Shown here in pieces: positions 34,816 to 47,533 of a stretch of DNA of 64,000 bases. A program made the translations under genes and the position numbers. Under the pieces are notes generated by a model, which saw only the letters and a program-made list of their open reading frames with translations, was not told where the DNA came from and did not search any database. This DNA is from Chimonanthus salicifolius (Eukaryota > Streptophyta > Magnoliopsida > Laurales > Calycanthaceae): contig CM023535.1 in NCBI GenBank assembly GCA_013350335.1, positions 24,025,746 through 24,089,745 on the forward strand, written 5' to 3'. Position 1 is the first letter of the stretch, and each line of letters opens with the position of its first letter.

Positions 34816-35932
34816 CTATTAACTAATTAGTCAAATCCTTAGTAGCATATAAATTTTTCTATCTTGTTTACACAAAATCAAATTTTAAGTAGGATATCAC
34901 GTAAGACATGCAAAATAATGACAATAAGCTAGGGTTTACCTCTATCGACAGCAAACCTATTAACAAAGGGTGGGAAGATGATCAGGAAAGACAACCACCA
35001 AATGAAAACCCACTCAATCCATTCATGCTTCACAAGGCTAATAGTTTTAGGCACTTTCATCACCCATAAATAAAGAGACACCATTTTTCCCATTCATGTA
35101 TGTGTTAGGTCACATCCCTCAAGACATAAGATTAAAACCTTCCTCTTCGGAGTGGAAACGAACATGGCCAAAACATACAAGAAAAGATCAGCTCACTCAT
35201 AAGGACATATCTATCCAGATAGAAGATAGTCATACTCATTGCCATAAAGAATCTAATCAACCTTCTATGAGCTGCAACCCTACAATCGGATATTTAGTGT
35301 TCAAAACAAACAAAACTCTAGACTAAATCCTATTAGGCTTTGTGGAGCCTAATCATCAGAGATGTACTAGCGGATCCGTTCAAGGGTCAAAGGAGGACAA
35401 GGCCCTCTTGTCCGGGGCCACGAAGGTAAAACCCCCGAGCCAAATTTTTTATTGGAGGGCAATTTTTGTATTTTCACATTGTGTCTTATGTAAACCCTAA
35501 TTAGGATAGTATACATTTTCATTTTGTGTGTAAGAGAGAATATACGAATATCTGTAACAAGAGCCTCCTCTACTTCATTCTTCGCCTTTGAGCATAGTAG
35601 ATCGGTTTGAATCTCGTGGACGTACCGAAAGGGAATCACGTAAAATCTTGTGTTGTGGTTTGATTCTTTATTGATTTCTCTTATCTTCGATATTGTTGTT
35701 TCTGTGAGGTAGGAAAGACGCTTCCTCCCAACAAATCCTACCTTTTCATATACAAAATAAAGACCTAAAGGTCTCAATCATCATATTAGTTTTAGAAATA
35801 GGAATCTTAAGTCTTAATCTAACTAAAACAGCAAATAAGCTACTTCCTAAATATGAAGGAGAAATCAGAAGGTGGGGATCTTTATATTGAAGCCCATAGC
35901 AGGCATATCAGATAATTAGAAAACAAAATGAA
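34816..35932. other. Intergenic DNA
   Basis: No coding or element features recognised. The stretch around 35370-35460 (CCGTTCAAGGGTCAAAGGAGG) has higher GC content but no recognised domain. Confidence 0.45.
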
Positions 35933-36139
35933 TGTAATGACCCTACCCTAACTTCCCAGTGTGATATTGTCCGCTTTGGGCCCACCATACCCTCACAGTT
36001 TTGCTTTGGGCCCTGGCCCACATGACCAGGCCTAAAAGACCTCACACATGAGAGAGGGGGGCTTCCCTCATATTAACACCCAACTCATCCACCTCACTAC
36101 CAATGTTGGACTTTCTTTGAGGTGGGTGGGGGTATTACA
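35933..36139. mobile_element. Solo LTR of a TRIM related to 10607-11270
   Basis: A 207-bp unit begins TGTAATGACCCTACC and ends GGGGTATTACA, with a perfect 5-bp target duplication, ATGAA, on both sides (35928-35932 and 36140-36144). The internal TGATATTGTCCGCTTTGGGC matches AATATTGTCCGCTTTG in the TRIM LTR at 10990-11270. Solo LTRs arise by recombination between the two LTRs of an inserted element. By comparison with the full copy, transcription orientation is probably minus. Confidence 0.85.
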
Positions 36140-36237
36140 ATGAAACTTTCTCTCATTTTTCAGTTTGAGAAGATTGATTCTTACATGATTGGCACCATGA
36201 TTTAAAGAAGGGAAAAGACTACGTCTCTTTTAATGTT

Positions 36238-36300
36238 CTTTTTTTTTTTTTTTTATGGCTGAGGTGTTGAGATCTCTTAGAGCATCCGACTAATCCTTAG
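36238..36300 (-). mobile_element. 3' end of a SINE-like element
   Basis: A T run (36239-36255) followed by a segment whose minus strand reads AGGATTAGTCGGATGC, then an A tail. The same AGGATTAG...GATGCCT ending precedes the A tails of 37286-37480 and 39160-39265. The 5' part is not recognised. Confidence 0.45.
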
Positions 36301-37274
36301 AGCATGTACAAGCCTCCCTACCACATATTTGATGACTCTAAGGTGAGTGGCCTTTTTGGAGTATTTTTTACACTCTGGAATATAAAGTTTAAAAAATAAT
36401 TTAAAATAATTCAATTTTCAAAAAATTTAAACTAAAATTTGATTTATCTAATTAAAATATCAAGTAGATATTAAAAAATTTTCAATCACCTTATCAATGT
36501 CCTTAAAGCTAATTAGCGGTACGAATATGTATGGTCTCAAACTTTGATCCATCGTCACTCTACATTTAGAGGGCAGGTAGATAGTTACATTAACATTGGA
36601 ATTTCCTTAATCTTATCATTAACATGATTAGCAAAGATAATATAGATAGAGGAAGTGACAGATGGCAAGATATACCCCCTCGTGGCACCGGATGTCACGT
36701 GGGCAATTTTTAAACACATTACGTGTCACACGTATAGCGCTTGCAGCACCCATACACATTTAGACGGTGTAATTACGATTAATTAAGCGTAAGACATGGA
36801 TTATATGGCACATTATAGGTAAAGAAAAGAACCCTCTTGTCTCTTAATCTCAATTAAGCTATCAATCGAATATTCCATGGTTGGTTTCTAGACAAAGTTA
36901 CAGGAAAGCATGTACCACTTTGCTGCCTTTTCATTATTTTAAATGTAATGTGAAAGTCACCTTCTATCATAAGATTTTTCTTCTTCATATATAATATGAT
37001 TTGATTCCTTAACTTAGAAAATAGAAAAAACAAAAGTGGGTACTTCGAGGCCACCAAAAGCATCAAAGGAAAATTATAATATCATTATAATAAATGTAAT
37101 TAAACTAATCTAAATCCCTTTGGCCGGATTCAATAGTGACTTTCATACCCAGAGATGCTGATTTAATTTATTCTTATGCTGCAAGTCTCCCTTTATCATG
37201 TCTTTGTTAAAGTTGTATTTACATTAATAGCTTACTCTTTATATAACTACGATAAAATATTTAGGGTGTCTAAT
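36301..37274. other. Intergenic DNA
   Basis: AT-rich; no gene or mobile-element borders recognised. Confidence 0.45.
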
Positions 37275-37285
37275 AACTTGGGTAT

Positions 37286-37480
37286 TCACACCCAAGGGTG
37301 TTCGTCTGTCAGTCAAGACGCTGGTCTCAAGAAGTCAGGTCTTTGAGTCAATTCTTGGCCAGTACCTCTGGAGTACTCCTCATGGGTTATTTTCTATTGA
37401 CAAACTCGATGTGTGTGTATATGTCTCGAAGGATTAGTTGGGTGAGATGCCTGAACACTTATGATCATAAAAAAAAAAAA
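37286..37480 (+). mobile_element. SINE-like insertion with A tail and target duplication
   Basis: It begins near AAGGGTGTTCGTCTGTCAGT, similar to the tRNA-derived pol III box A region of plant SINEs. A box B-like GGTCTTTGAGTCAATTC follows, and the element ends in an A run (about 37469-37482). A candidate target duplication, AACTTGG(G)TAT, flanks it (37275-37285 and 37481-37490). The ending AGGATTAG, then GGGTGAGATGCCTGAAC, is shared with the pieces at 36238 and 39160. It has no coding capacity and would depend on LINE enzymes. Confidence 0.65.
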
Positions 37481-37499
37481 AACTTGGTATCCAATAGTA

Positions 37500-39158
37500 A
37501 GAGAAGTTATTTATTGAAAATAGTTGGATTAATTATAAAATTTTATTATAACTCTATTTGGTTGAATAAAGTAAAAGGCAAGAAAAGAATAGAGAGAGTA
37601 ATATGTAGCAAAAAAACGAAAGATGAACAGTGATGGAAGCATATTGAAATCCAAAAGGAATTCAAACATAGGAAAATTGAGAAAGGAGAAATGGAGAAAA
37701 GAAAAAGTCTGGTATTCATCTCCCCTATCCTTTGGAGAGGAGAGGCTCTTTCATGGGTCCCACACTCCTTTTGTAAGGCCCACATGGTATAGTATCTCTA
37801 AGTATATTCTTGCATTTTGTCTTCTCAAAAGTCGGACTTCACCCTCAACAAGTACAGTACCCCTAAGTATTTTCTTGTCTTGGTTTCTTTCAAAGTCAAG
37901 CCCACTTTCGCTTTCAACCAATACACGCCAACATTTAATAAAAGAGTCATAATTTATTTAATAAATAGGTTGAATTTAGATTGTGGAGTAAATATTCAAA
38001 TCAACCACCTAACTCGGGTCCAACTCAACCTAACTAATTAATAAATATTTATATACTAACCCAATAACCCAGCTAAGAAAAAAAAAAGATTTAAGTTGAG
38101 TACCTTTGCAACATTTAAAAATAAGTCAAAGTGAGTGAACCCATTTAATAAATAATTTAAATTTGTATTGATAATGTAAAATTGTATCAATCAACTCGAC
38201 TAGACCCATAGCTATCCATAACTAGAGCAACAATCAAGTTTCCTAAAATACACTAATCTATGATTTTTAGAAAATAAATAAATAAACACATAGAACCATG
38301 TTTGCATATTCATATCTCTTATATTTTCCTTATCAACTTGTTTTTTCTTCATCATCAATTCTATATTACATAATAGGTTAATAGAGATCCTCTTAATGAG
38401 ACAACACTCTTCCATCTTAAACATTCCACACCCTACCTAAACTTTACACATTCTACTAGTTTTACCTAAATCAGACTTGATTTGATTATATTTCTAAGGG
38501 TTAAAAATTAAACTCAATGTAATACCAAATAATTTTCTATTTTTTAAACTTATCCTCTATATTCTTAGATCCTCTAATGCTATCCTTGATACATTATGCT
38601 TTAGTCCTATTCATGTTCAAATCATTTACTTCAAATTTCTCTTACTGATTATTAAAACAACTTGCCACATCTAAATATGAATTTTGTTCATTTAATAGTT
38701 AATACAAAAGTTAAAACTAAGTATTCAAACTCCCATGGTCTAACTTTGATGTGTCCTAAGGGTAGTGGGCTCAAATTGAAGATGATGGACCAAAGCTAAA
38801 GCTAATAGTTACCTTAAATATGAGTTGTTTCCAATGTGTCCACCTTGAGATCATGGACATATAATGAACAGTCCAGATCGAAGACTAGATAGGTTTGCTT
38901 AGCATATATATGACTAGATGAACTGCAAGTATACCTTTACATGTGATGTTTTCAGTTTCAGATTCAAGCTTTTAATTTAAGTGAGTCTTTCCAAATAAAA
39001 AAGAAAAAAAAAAATCCATTGAGCCTAATAATACTCTTATTATAACATGTATTATCAATTGAACTCAAATTATATAGATTGATGTTTTTATAAGAGTATT
39101 TTTATTTTTATTACAAGAGACATCATATTTAAATTTGTCTTTTTATTTACTTATCACT
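37500..39158. other. Intergenic DNA
   Basis: Very AT-rich, no coding features. A few low-complexity words, such as AACTCGGGTCCAACTCAACC, occur near 38010-38060. Confidence 0.45.
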
Positions 39159-39265
39159 TTTTTTTTTTAAGACTAATGTATCTAGGCATCTCACTTACTA
39201 ATCCTTTAGGTATGTGTAACCTCCCAATCTACACACGTCGAATATAAATCAATGAAGAGTGGTCC
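39159..39265 (-). mobile_element. 3' part of a SINE-like element
   Basis: On the minus strand a segment with TGTGTAGATTGGGAGGTTAC, then AAAGGATTAGTAAGTGAGAT and GCCTAGATACATTAG, ends in an A run. It corresponds to the 3' half of the SINE at 37286-37480. Confidence 0.5.
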
Positions 39266-40208
39266 TTTTTATTTTGAGCGGATTTAATCTCAAAACTTTC
39301 CATAAGATTTAATGATACGCATTTGTAATAAAAATACTCCTATCTTTATATTTTCTGTAAACTATTGAGAGTCTGCTGATTTTAAAACCCCTCTTCCTTT
39401 ACTAGCCCATTGTTATATAAGAAAGAGCTCACTGATTAGAAACCACTCTTCACCTTTTTATTTTATTTTATTCAAACTCTGGTAGTCTTTCTCCAATTTC
39501 GAGTTGTCTACATGCATTGTACTCAATAATATATTGTGGAGGGTAAAAGGTACAAATTGAGAAAGACAAACACAGGTAGAAATCAAGACACTACAAAATA
39601 CAAATATGCAATGAATAGAAAGGTTATTATATCTGCACATCCATTATCTACTTTGATAAGTCAGGTGGTAGTATAAAGGTTTGATTCTGAGACATGAGTG
39701 AGCAAATCCCACACCAAAAACTACTTGATGTTTTCATTGTTTGATTAAATGACTCGATCACTTCAAGCAATAAGCTAAGCTATTTGGATATGTCTAATTC
39801 TATAATTACACTAGAAATTTTGTCATTGGATTACTTTCTTTCAGCAATAAATAATTTGTTTGGATATGTTACACTAGAGGTTTTGTGTTCAATTTCTCTC
39901 GTACTAATATGATACATGTGACTACCAAGTGATTCTTTGTTTATGCAATTAGTCTTACCTCTAATATGAGAGGAGATATCCGTATTACCTTAAAAAATAA
40001 AAATTTACTATTCGGCCATATCTAATTTACTATTAAAATTTGACTATGCAATTCATTGATATTCAATAAAGCCAACAGTCTAGGTGTTTTATAACGAATG
40101 TGATATGCTGTAAAATAAGATTGATGGATTAAATAAAATGGGTAATGACAGATTAGATTATCTAAATGTTCGTAAAACTATAGGATGGACGATTGAAATC
40201 AAAAGTAA
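39266..40208. other. Intergenic DNA
   Basis: No features beyond AT-rich DNA. Confidence 0.45.
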
Positions 40209-40210
40209 TA

Positions 40211-40401
40211 CTCCCTTTATTCCAAATTAGTTGTCCTATATGGATTTTGAAATTGTCTCAAAATAGCTGTCTCATTTATATTGGAGTAGTATAAAGTGTG
40301 TTGAAAATGGATAAAATCACATGGAGTGCTAGTCTTATATAGAGAGTTTTTTAAAAAATACAAATATTTCAAATGAAACCACTAAAACGGGACAGAGGGA
40401 G
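40211..40401. mobile_element. Stowaway-like MITE, 191 bp
   Basis: Terminal inverted repeats CTCCCTTTATTCC and GGGACAGAGGGAG are flanked by the TA target dinucleotide on both sides, as in Stowaway/Tc1-mariner MITEs. Interior words (CATTTATATTGGAGTAGTATA, GTGTGTTGAAAATGGATAAA) recur in reverse orientation in the copy at 45667-45849. No ORF; it depends on a mariner transposase. Confidence 0.88.
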
Positions 40402-40665
40402 TAATATTTTAATCATTTGATAGTATAAAATTTCATATAAATTAATATTCTTAGTAAAAAATTAACTCAAAGAATATTTGGATTTCAGTTTAATGCAGAG
40501 TGAAAATTTTAGCTTTTACAACTTCATAAAACCTATGATCAGTTTATGTGAAATAATCACTCTACACACTAAAAGTGCAACGTATTTCCACACATATATC
40601 TAGGCATGGAGTCCATTAAAATTCCATGTTGATAGGTTCATTGTTAACGCCTTTCTATAAATATA

Positions 40666-40812
40666 TAGTCCACAAAAAATCATCTTAATTGAATTAATTA
40701 AACCATATTTTAAGACATTAAAATTAAAAAATTAAATTGATCAAATGTCTTAAAATTTTAAAAATATAGATTGATTGGTTCAATTAAGATGATTTTCAGT
40801 AGGTCACATACT
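40666..40812. mobile_element. Small inverted-repeat MITE
   Basis: AAAATCATCTTAATTGAA near the left end is mirrored as TTCAATTAAGATGATTTT on the right, and the inner arms (TTTTAAGACATT / AATGTCTTAAAA) also pair. TATAAATATA lies on both sides (40656-40665 and 40813-40822), a possible 10-bp target duplication, though such AT-rich words can match by chance. Superfamily undecided, possibly Mutator-like. Confidence 0.65.
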
Positions 40813-40822
40813 TATAAATATA

Positions 40823-42945
40823 CATTTTCAACAAGCCCAACACCACCTCATTTAGTAGATTTCATACCTAAATGTTTGAAGTAATACTCTACACACGCGT
40901 ACGGCACTTATCCTATACGTTCTACTTGAACTACGTTTGAATAACTACAAAAATAATAAATTATATAGTAATAATGGACATTAACTCTTCGTATAATTGA
41001 ATAGAATATTAAAACTCAGAAAAATTCTAAACAATTTAAAATTTTGACTTTTGTAATAATACAATATAAACTCCGGACCTCCATTGTCAAGATTTTAAAA
41101 GAAGATGATGCGAAGTGAGAGTTTAACCCCATGAAAGAATAACTTTGACAATCAGTAGTCTACACTTGAGTTCATTCAAAAGCTATTTAGCTGTAGAGTA
41201 AAACAATTTCAACTGAAGTGGGTAGTGAAAAATTTAGCAACCTCTTTAATAATATCTTCAGATTTTGAAGAAATTTTTTATATTAAATTCAAAGCTTAGG
41301 CCTCAGTAAATATGCCATGTTTTTAATCTATCTTTAAACTAAAAAGAAATTTCAAGCATTTGTAGATGGGTGGCTATCTTAACACAGACATACTCTTTTA
41401 TGAGATACGAGTTTTCTGAATTTCTCACTTTCCGTCCATCCATCCGTACAGATTTTAGTAGACTTTCAGAAATCGGTTCACTTTTTAACACCGGACAGGT
41501 GCATTGAGCGACTCACTTGAAAATGAAAATTTGAGAAAAATGATCCAGTCAATGCATCAATTTAAACTCTTAAGAAATCGGTATACAGATCAAATCAATT
41601 TTTTTAAATTTTTATTATCAAGTGATTGAATTCTAAACAAAATCACTTCCTCGAATGATTTACTTTCTAGTTAATCCATTTCCAAATCGGTGCACTAGTG
41701 ATAAATCTCAATCATATTATTAATTTTGACTTTCTACTTGTAATTATGGGTACTTGAGTACTTACAGGAATCATGAGGAATTTAAAAGTTCTCCTGGTTC
41801 AAGAAAAGAGGTCACCTTATTTTGGGTGCCTACACTCTTAAAAAGAGATTTCAAAGCTGCAGCCACATTGCCCCTTTCAAGACATAGGAGAAAAGGAAGT
41901 TGTATTTGCAGAGAATTAAAAACAAAAAAATTGGCACCAGTTTGTAAGAAAAAAATCCTTTCCCTAATCATTAACAACCCCTTCCATATATCATCTCAAT
42001 GATTCTCTACAGTCTATCATTGGCAGGTTCCCATTGTTTTCAGTAAAATAGAAAACCACCCCACCATCTCTGCAACGGTCAGATATGGTGTTTGAATTTT
42101 TATTGATTTTACGTCACTGCTTACCCAATCAACACCTTACACGTGTCACTTTACCCAATAGAAAATTGGGTCAAAATGATTATCTGATTTCAATGATTGA
42201 ATGTCACGTTATCACCAAGGATTTCCATGAATTCATTTGCCTTCTAAAGACTAAACCGACACAAGGAGCATCTTTGAAGGTCGAAGAAAGCATAAAAGAA
42301 TTACAAATGGGAAGGGAGAATGAGAGAGAGAGAGAGAGGTCGGCTAGCAGTTCTTGGGATTGTAGAGAGGGCGGTGGCTGGTCAGCCAGAAGGGAGAAGT
42401 TGTTGGATCTTGACCAGATTCATGCTTGTTTTAATAGCTTGTAAGGCTGGTTGAATACATTTTCCTAATACAGTTGGGTGAATGTATGTTTCAATTTTTT
42501 TTTTTTAACTACATGAGTAGATTATTAGTATATTCTTCAATGCAACATGTCTAGTAGTTCTCAAGTGTATCTTTTCTTCTGTCATTTCTTGCTGTGGAAG
42601 GTAGATTACACAATTAATTGAACCTTTTGGTGAACCCAAGATAATTTTAATAAAATATTACCAAAGTATCAGACAATAATAATTGTTGTAGGAGCTAGTA
42701 ACACCATATTGGAGGCAGCAAATAATGAGTTTTTTTTTTCTTTTTAAAAAAGAGATTTAGGAAATTATAAATATATTGATTTACTCTATCCACGGGACTA
42801 GTCTTTCGCGTTGGAGATTCAATCCTAAAAAGTGATATCAAAACTATATTCTCAAATCAGTATATGTGGTCTCAAGAAATTCTTTAACTGGATGGGATTA
42901 CCGACAACATTTCATCTGTTGAAAGAAAGCCTCGTTTGAGAAGAA
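40823..42945. other. Intergenic DNA
   Basis: Short unconnected reading frames without recognisable domains (for example 41754-42002 and 42085-42444). A GA repeat lies at about 42321-42339. Confidence 0.4.
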
Positions 42946-43073
42946 ATTATTGAGACAGCGAACGAGTTCAACATAAATTATGAATGAAGAGATTTAAGAA
43001 CTTATCAAGAACGTGTGTCACTCGACCTATAGAGCTAACCTTTTGAGTTAGATACTCACTTCTCATATAATAG
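42946..43073 (+). mobile_element. Degenerate TRIM LTR
   Basis: ATTGAGACAGCGAACGAGTT, then GAGATTTAAGAACTTATC, GTCACTCGACCTATAGAGCT and AGATACTCACTT follow the same order as the second half of the LTR at 34026-34257 and its relative at 34448-34565. No primer site follows. Confidence 0.5.
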
Positions 43074-43702
43074 TTGTTTGAATACCCATTTAATATTGAC
43101 TTCATCTGTCGATCACCATTTCGAAATGTTGGATTCTGCCCATAAGAACATAGTAGAGTACAAGGGGAATAATTTAGCTTTTTATCAAGTGTAGGATTAG
43201 GTTTGTATTAGGCTTTTCTTGGGTTGGATGTACAGGAGGATGGGATGACCTTTAGTGTGTTGTATATCTTTCTTTAGTGGCTTTTATTCTTTAGAAAAGG
43301 GTAGGTGAGAGGAATGCCTGGTCAGCCATGCAACTCAAAGCGATTTGAAAGATTTTTTCAATATGTAAAGATAATGCTAGCTATGAGGATTACAACTTGA
43401 AAGATACAATAGTAGTGATTCTTGATTCGCTTTCATTGCATCATCAGCAGAAAAGCAATACATTTATTTTTCTTTCCCAACCGGTTTGGATATCTTCTGC
43501 TTTACTCTACTTTCTCTCTCTTTCTATCTGCTGATCATGTAACACAACATCCCTTTTGACTTGGGCAAATTGTTATCAACTCTCCCTCTCTCTGCAAAGT
43601 GAAACAAATATTTTGACAGTTCTGCAATGTTATCAACTTGGGCTTGTTCTAGTAATATGTTTTTTACCTCACTATTCCGATCAAGTCAATATTAATGTTA
43701 GA

Positions 43703-43906
43703 GAAATGTTTGGTATTCGAAGTCAATTGGTAGTTACATTGGCTTTGTTAAAGGTGTGAGTTCAACTTTCATCCAGGTCACTTTCCATGGGGTTTTTTCC
43801 TATACACTTACTTAATGTGTGTGGATTAGGAGATTTACACATGCTCGTGGGATTAGACACACTTCCAATATGGGATGGGGGTATCCATTTTACAAAAAAA
43901 AAAAGG
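43703..43906 (+). mobile_element. SINE-like element with A tail
   Basis: AAGTCAATTGGTAGTTACATTGG resembles a pol III box A context. GGTGTGAGTTCAACTTTCATCC about 30 bases on resembles box B. The body CATGGGGTTTTTTCC with AATGTGTGTGG matches CATGGGTTATTTTCT with GATGTGTGTG in the SINE at 37286. It ends in an A run (43895-43905). Confidence 0.5.
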
Positions 43907-45213
43907 TATGTATTAATTTCAAATGACACCGTTATTAATACAATCTAAATGCTTAATTCAACGTTGCTTTAGAAAAAGCTATATTAATACAATTTAAATG
44001 CTTAATTCTCTTCTCTGTTATCAATTAAATAATTTTCTTTTAATGAAATTTGTTTAGAAATGTTCTCTCTTTATTTTTGGATTCTTTTTCTATACATGAG
44101 AGTTTTTAGATTTTTTTTTTTTTTTAAAGTGTGAAACAAATTGGAGTTTTAGACACCCATTAGTAAAAGGCTAAAGTGCCTCTTTATGGGTCTAGTACTT
44201 TAGGAAAAAGGGTTGCGTCATGTGCAAGTAAGGCTATGAGAGCAAGTTTTTATCTGTCAGAATTTCACTATGAACATATTGTAATTCTTTCATTCTTCTC
44301 ACTTTGATTAGAGGAAAGCTCTCTTTCCTTTCCCCACGAGCGAAGATATCAAGCAAAACTACATCAAACTTTGTCTTCCTTGTGCAATATGTGTATTTCA
44401 CTAAATTTTAATTTATTTTTCTTTTTGTAAACTTAAATTACACTTTTGCCACCTCATAAGAAATTGTCATCAGCAACTTTAGTACAACTAATAATTTTGC
44501 TTCCACCTTAGTTCGCAAGTATTTGGTTTTTACATGGTTAAATCATAATTCATACAGTGCAAAACTTTCCAAAAACTATTAGAATGTATGTGGTTATATC
44601 ATAATTCATAAATATGTTTAAATTCTATGATGGCGGTGAAAATGGATAAAGGTGTAGAAATTTCATAATTTTTTTTGAGAAAAATCAAAGTATAAGATCT
44701 ACCAGTTTGACAAGGCATGCACAAGAATAGAGAAATCATTGGGTATTTACAGAAATATTAATGGTATGTTTATGGAAGTTAGATGAAACTCTTACCAATA
44801 TGAAGATTATTCAAGTTAAATTTTTTCATGCCTTAAGTGCTATTCATATGTGATTTCATTCGAATTTGCTTTTTCTTTTGCAAACTTATATTGCACTTTC
44901 TCAACATCAAAATAAATTTGCCTTTCAAATTTTTTTCTATCTAAGCTAACTTGATATGCTACATCGATGAGAGAAAGGAAAATTAGCTTGCCACAAATCA
45001 AAGAGATAAGAATGAAAAAAAACACAATATCCACAATCTCATTGCCTCACTCAATCCTTCTTCCCAAAGATAAAGACCCACAAAGAAGCACTCTTACTCT
45101 GTTCTAGTGAGTGCTTCAAAATCCAATTCCCCTCCCCTTACTCTTCGAATGAGGTCAGCGATCTCGTCTGCCTAGGCATCTCTTGGGTCCATATGAAATA
45201 ACCTGAGACTTGA
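43907..45213. other. Intergenic DNA
   Basis: AT-rich; no gene recognised. 45100-45180 shares loose similarity with 46080-46140 and 48930-49030 (AAAATCCAATTCCC-type words followed by TCTCATATTTATA), perhaps old LTR pieces. Confidence 0.35.
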
Positions 45214-45352
45214 CTCTGATATCACTGTTAGGACTTGGATATCCAATCCAAAAAACTAACCTATTAGGTGGATTGACCCAAGTCTTTTATAAATCTCTAG
45301 ATCTCTCTCTACATTTTCAATGCCAATGTTGGACAAGTTCACAATCCCAACA
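45214..45352 (-). mobile_element. TRIM LTR with primer site remnant
   Basis: The minus strand gives TGTTGGGATTGTGAAC, a TTTATAAAAG box, CCACCTAATAGGTTAG and CAAGTCCTAACA (45226-45352, 127 bp). It is followed by GTGATATCAGAG (45214-45225), an altered initiator-Met primer site. Same family as 34026-34257. No second LTR was found. Confidence 0.65.
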
Positions 45353-45664
45353 AACATATCCTACAAAATAATATTATTTGATAGATGACCAAAAGAGAAA
45401 ATTTGTACATAAAAGATTAGGTCATGGTCAAGATGATAACATTTCTTCTTTAAGAAATTGACCATTCACAAAAAAAAAAATTACTAACCGTGCCGGCCCA
45501 TAGCTGGCCTATTTCCAATTTTACAAGTGAGCTTTTCTAGCCTAGAGGAAAATTCTCATCAACCTTCTCCATACACTTAATAGTGTATCTAGTTTTCATT
45601 CAAGATCAATGAAATTCAAGCACTGCCTGAATATCTTCAAAATCTTGTGTACAACCTTCCAAAC
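45353..45664. other. Intergenic DNA
   Basis: Nothing recognised. Confidence 0.45.
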
Positions 45665-45666
45665 TA

Positions 45667-45849
45667 CTCCCTCCGTTCCATTTTAGTTGTATCATTTAAA
45701 ATATTTGTATTTTTTAAGGAACTCTCTATATAAGGGTAACACTTCTCATCTATTTTCAACACACTTTATACTAGTCCAATATAAATGAGACAACTATTTT
45801 GAGACAATTCCAAAATTCATATATCACAACTAATTTGAAATAGAGGGAG
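45667..45849. mobile_element. Stowaway-like MITE, 183 bp
   Basis: Inverted ends CTCCCTCCGTTCCATTTTAG and AATTTGAAATAGAGGGAG with TA on both sides (45665-45666 and 45850-45851). Same family as 40211-40401, in opposite orientation. Confidence 0.88.
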
Positions 45850-47525
45850 TATTAGACTTGAACTTGGATTTGTGTAAAATTTTATCTATTAAATTTCTCT
45901 ACCTCAAACTATGCTTACGAGATTTCCATGGCCGACATAGAATTTAAACACATTTACAACTTTTGATATAACTACAAAGATGTTAAAAAATTGCTCTTAT
46001 AGCCTCACTTGCACAAGATTTACAAAACCCTTTTTCGAAAAGTACAAGATCCATGAAGAGGCACCTTTAGCCCTTTTTTAATAGATCTTTCAAACTCAAT
46101 TCTCTTCACACTCTCATAAACCCAATTCTACACTCATATTTATAGAGACAGAACCTGCAAAGTTAACAAGAATTCTTTTAACAAATTCCATGAAATAATA
46201 CTACCTTAATAATAATGTAAAATTAATAAGAGAAAATCTCTTGATGATATGATCAAGCCATGCTCAAGGAATGAACACTAGCCATGCTAGCTCATCACTA
46301 GCCTAACTTTAACTTTACAGGGTCGATGGCACTACAGTTACCCACTCCTCCTAATTCGAACAACCCCCACTTTAGCAAGAGTTTGTCAAGCCTATGTAAA
46401 GATATCTACTTTTCTCCACATGCCCATGGGTATCTGTAATTTTCTTTAAAATTCAATAAAATGAAAGCACTGTTGGGAAAGAAATTGTCTAGTAATAGTT
46501 ACGTGGCAATTCTTGAATCAAATCTTTTTTCAAATGTGTGAATGAAATAGAAACAGAAGTAAAATAATCAAACATGCAACCACAAAAGTGACACCAATAT
46601 TTATATGTTTTGACAATGTGCCTAAATCAATGGGATAAACTCTGAATCATTGTTCCACTATTAGAATGGGATTAAAAGCAACTCTCTCTTAAACAAGAGA
46701 TGATAACAACATCAAGAGTAAATAACTCAAGGATAACACAATAAAATAAACAATCACACAAAAGTGGTAGCACCATCGTCTCTTCCAAAATTATCTTTGG
46801 AAATATCACCACCAAACTCGCTCTTGTATGTACAAGAGGATTGCTTATCACTCAAAGTGAGGCTCTTTCTCTCAAATCTGTCACACTTGGATATTGAATT
46901 GGTGGAATGATGAAATGAGGAGAAGAGTAGGGTTTATATAGGCTAAGGAGATGTGTGAAAAATAAGTCATAATTACCTTCTTTCAACTCCCTATGAGACT
47001 TCTCCACATCCTAGGAGTCTCTTCCACATTCAATAAGGCTCTTTCAAATTTCTAGGATACTACTTCTCCCAATAAGTCATTTCCCATTCCCAAATAGTTC
47101 TCTCACATTTCAATGAGTCATCTCTATTCCAAATTGTCATTCCTCATTCCCACCAGAAATCTCTTCCAATCCTAAAAAGTCCTTTCTAGTTCTAGGTAAT
47201 GCACTCAAAGGTTTCCTCTACTTAGAAGGGAAACCCAACAAACACTACTAAATCTTTTCACAACCTTTGTATACCCCTTATCAGACTAGCATATTTCAAA
47301 CTTTGACTTGTTTAAACCTTTTCTTATCAAATTTCTCCAATTTGAACTTTGCATAAGGTATTTGAAAAATCTCTACACCATACAAATTACATTCTAACCA
47401 CATATGACCTAAACATATTCATACTAAAGTAGAAGCAAAATCATAAGTCCAACTAACGCTATTGAAACCAATTTGTTATAATATGGAGAAAGTAAATTGT
47501 ACATTTGCAATAAGGAAAACAAATA
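45850..47525. other. Intergenic DNA, possibly old retrotransposon pieces
   Basis: 46580-46800 (TATGTTTTGACAATGTGCCT, ATGGGATAAACTCTGAATCA) has the flavour of plant copia LTR sequence. I found no borders, partner repeat or coding region. Confidence 0.3.
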
Positions 47526-47533
47526 AAAATTAA

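Noticed and set aside
39654..39700. tRNA-like box A and box B words (AAGTCAGGTGGTAG, GGTTTGATTCT)
   Set aside because: Spacing is too short, no cloverleaf can be drawn and there is no A tail; could be a decayed SINE head but not supported.
42085..42444. 119-codon plus-strand frame in intergenic DNA
   Set aside because: No recognisable domain; the C-terminus is encoded by a GA repeat. A real small gene cannot be excluded but is not supported.
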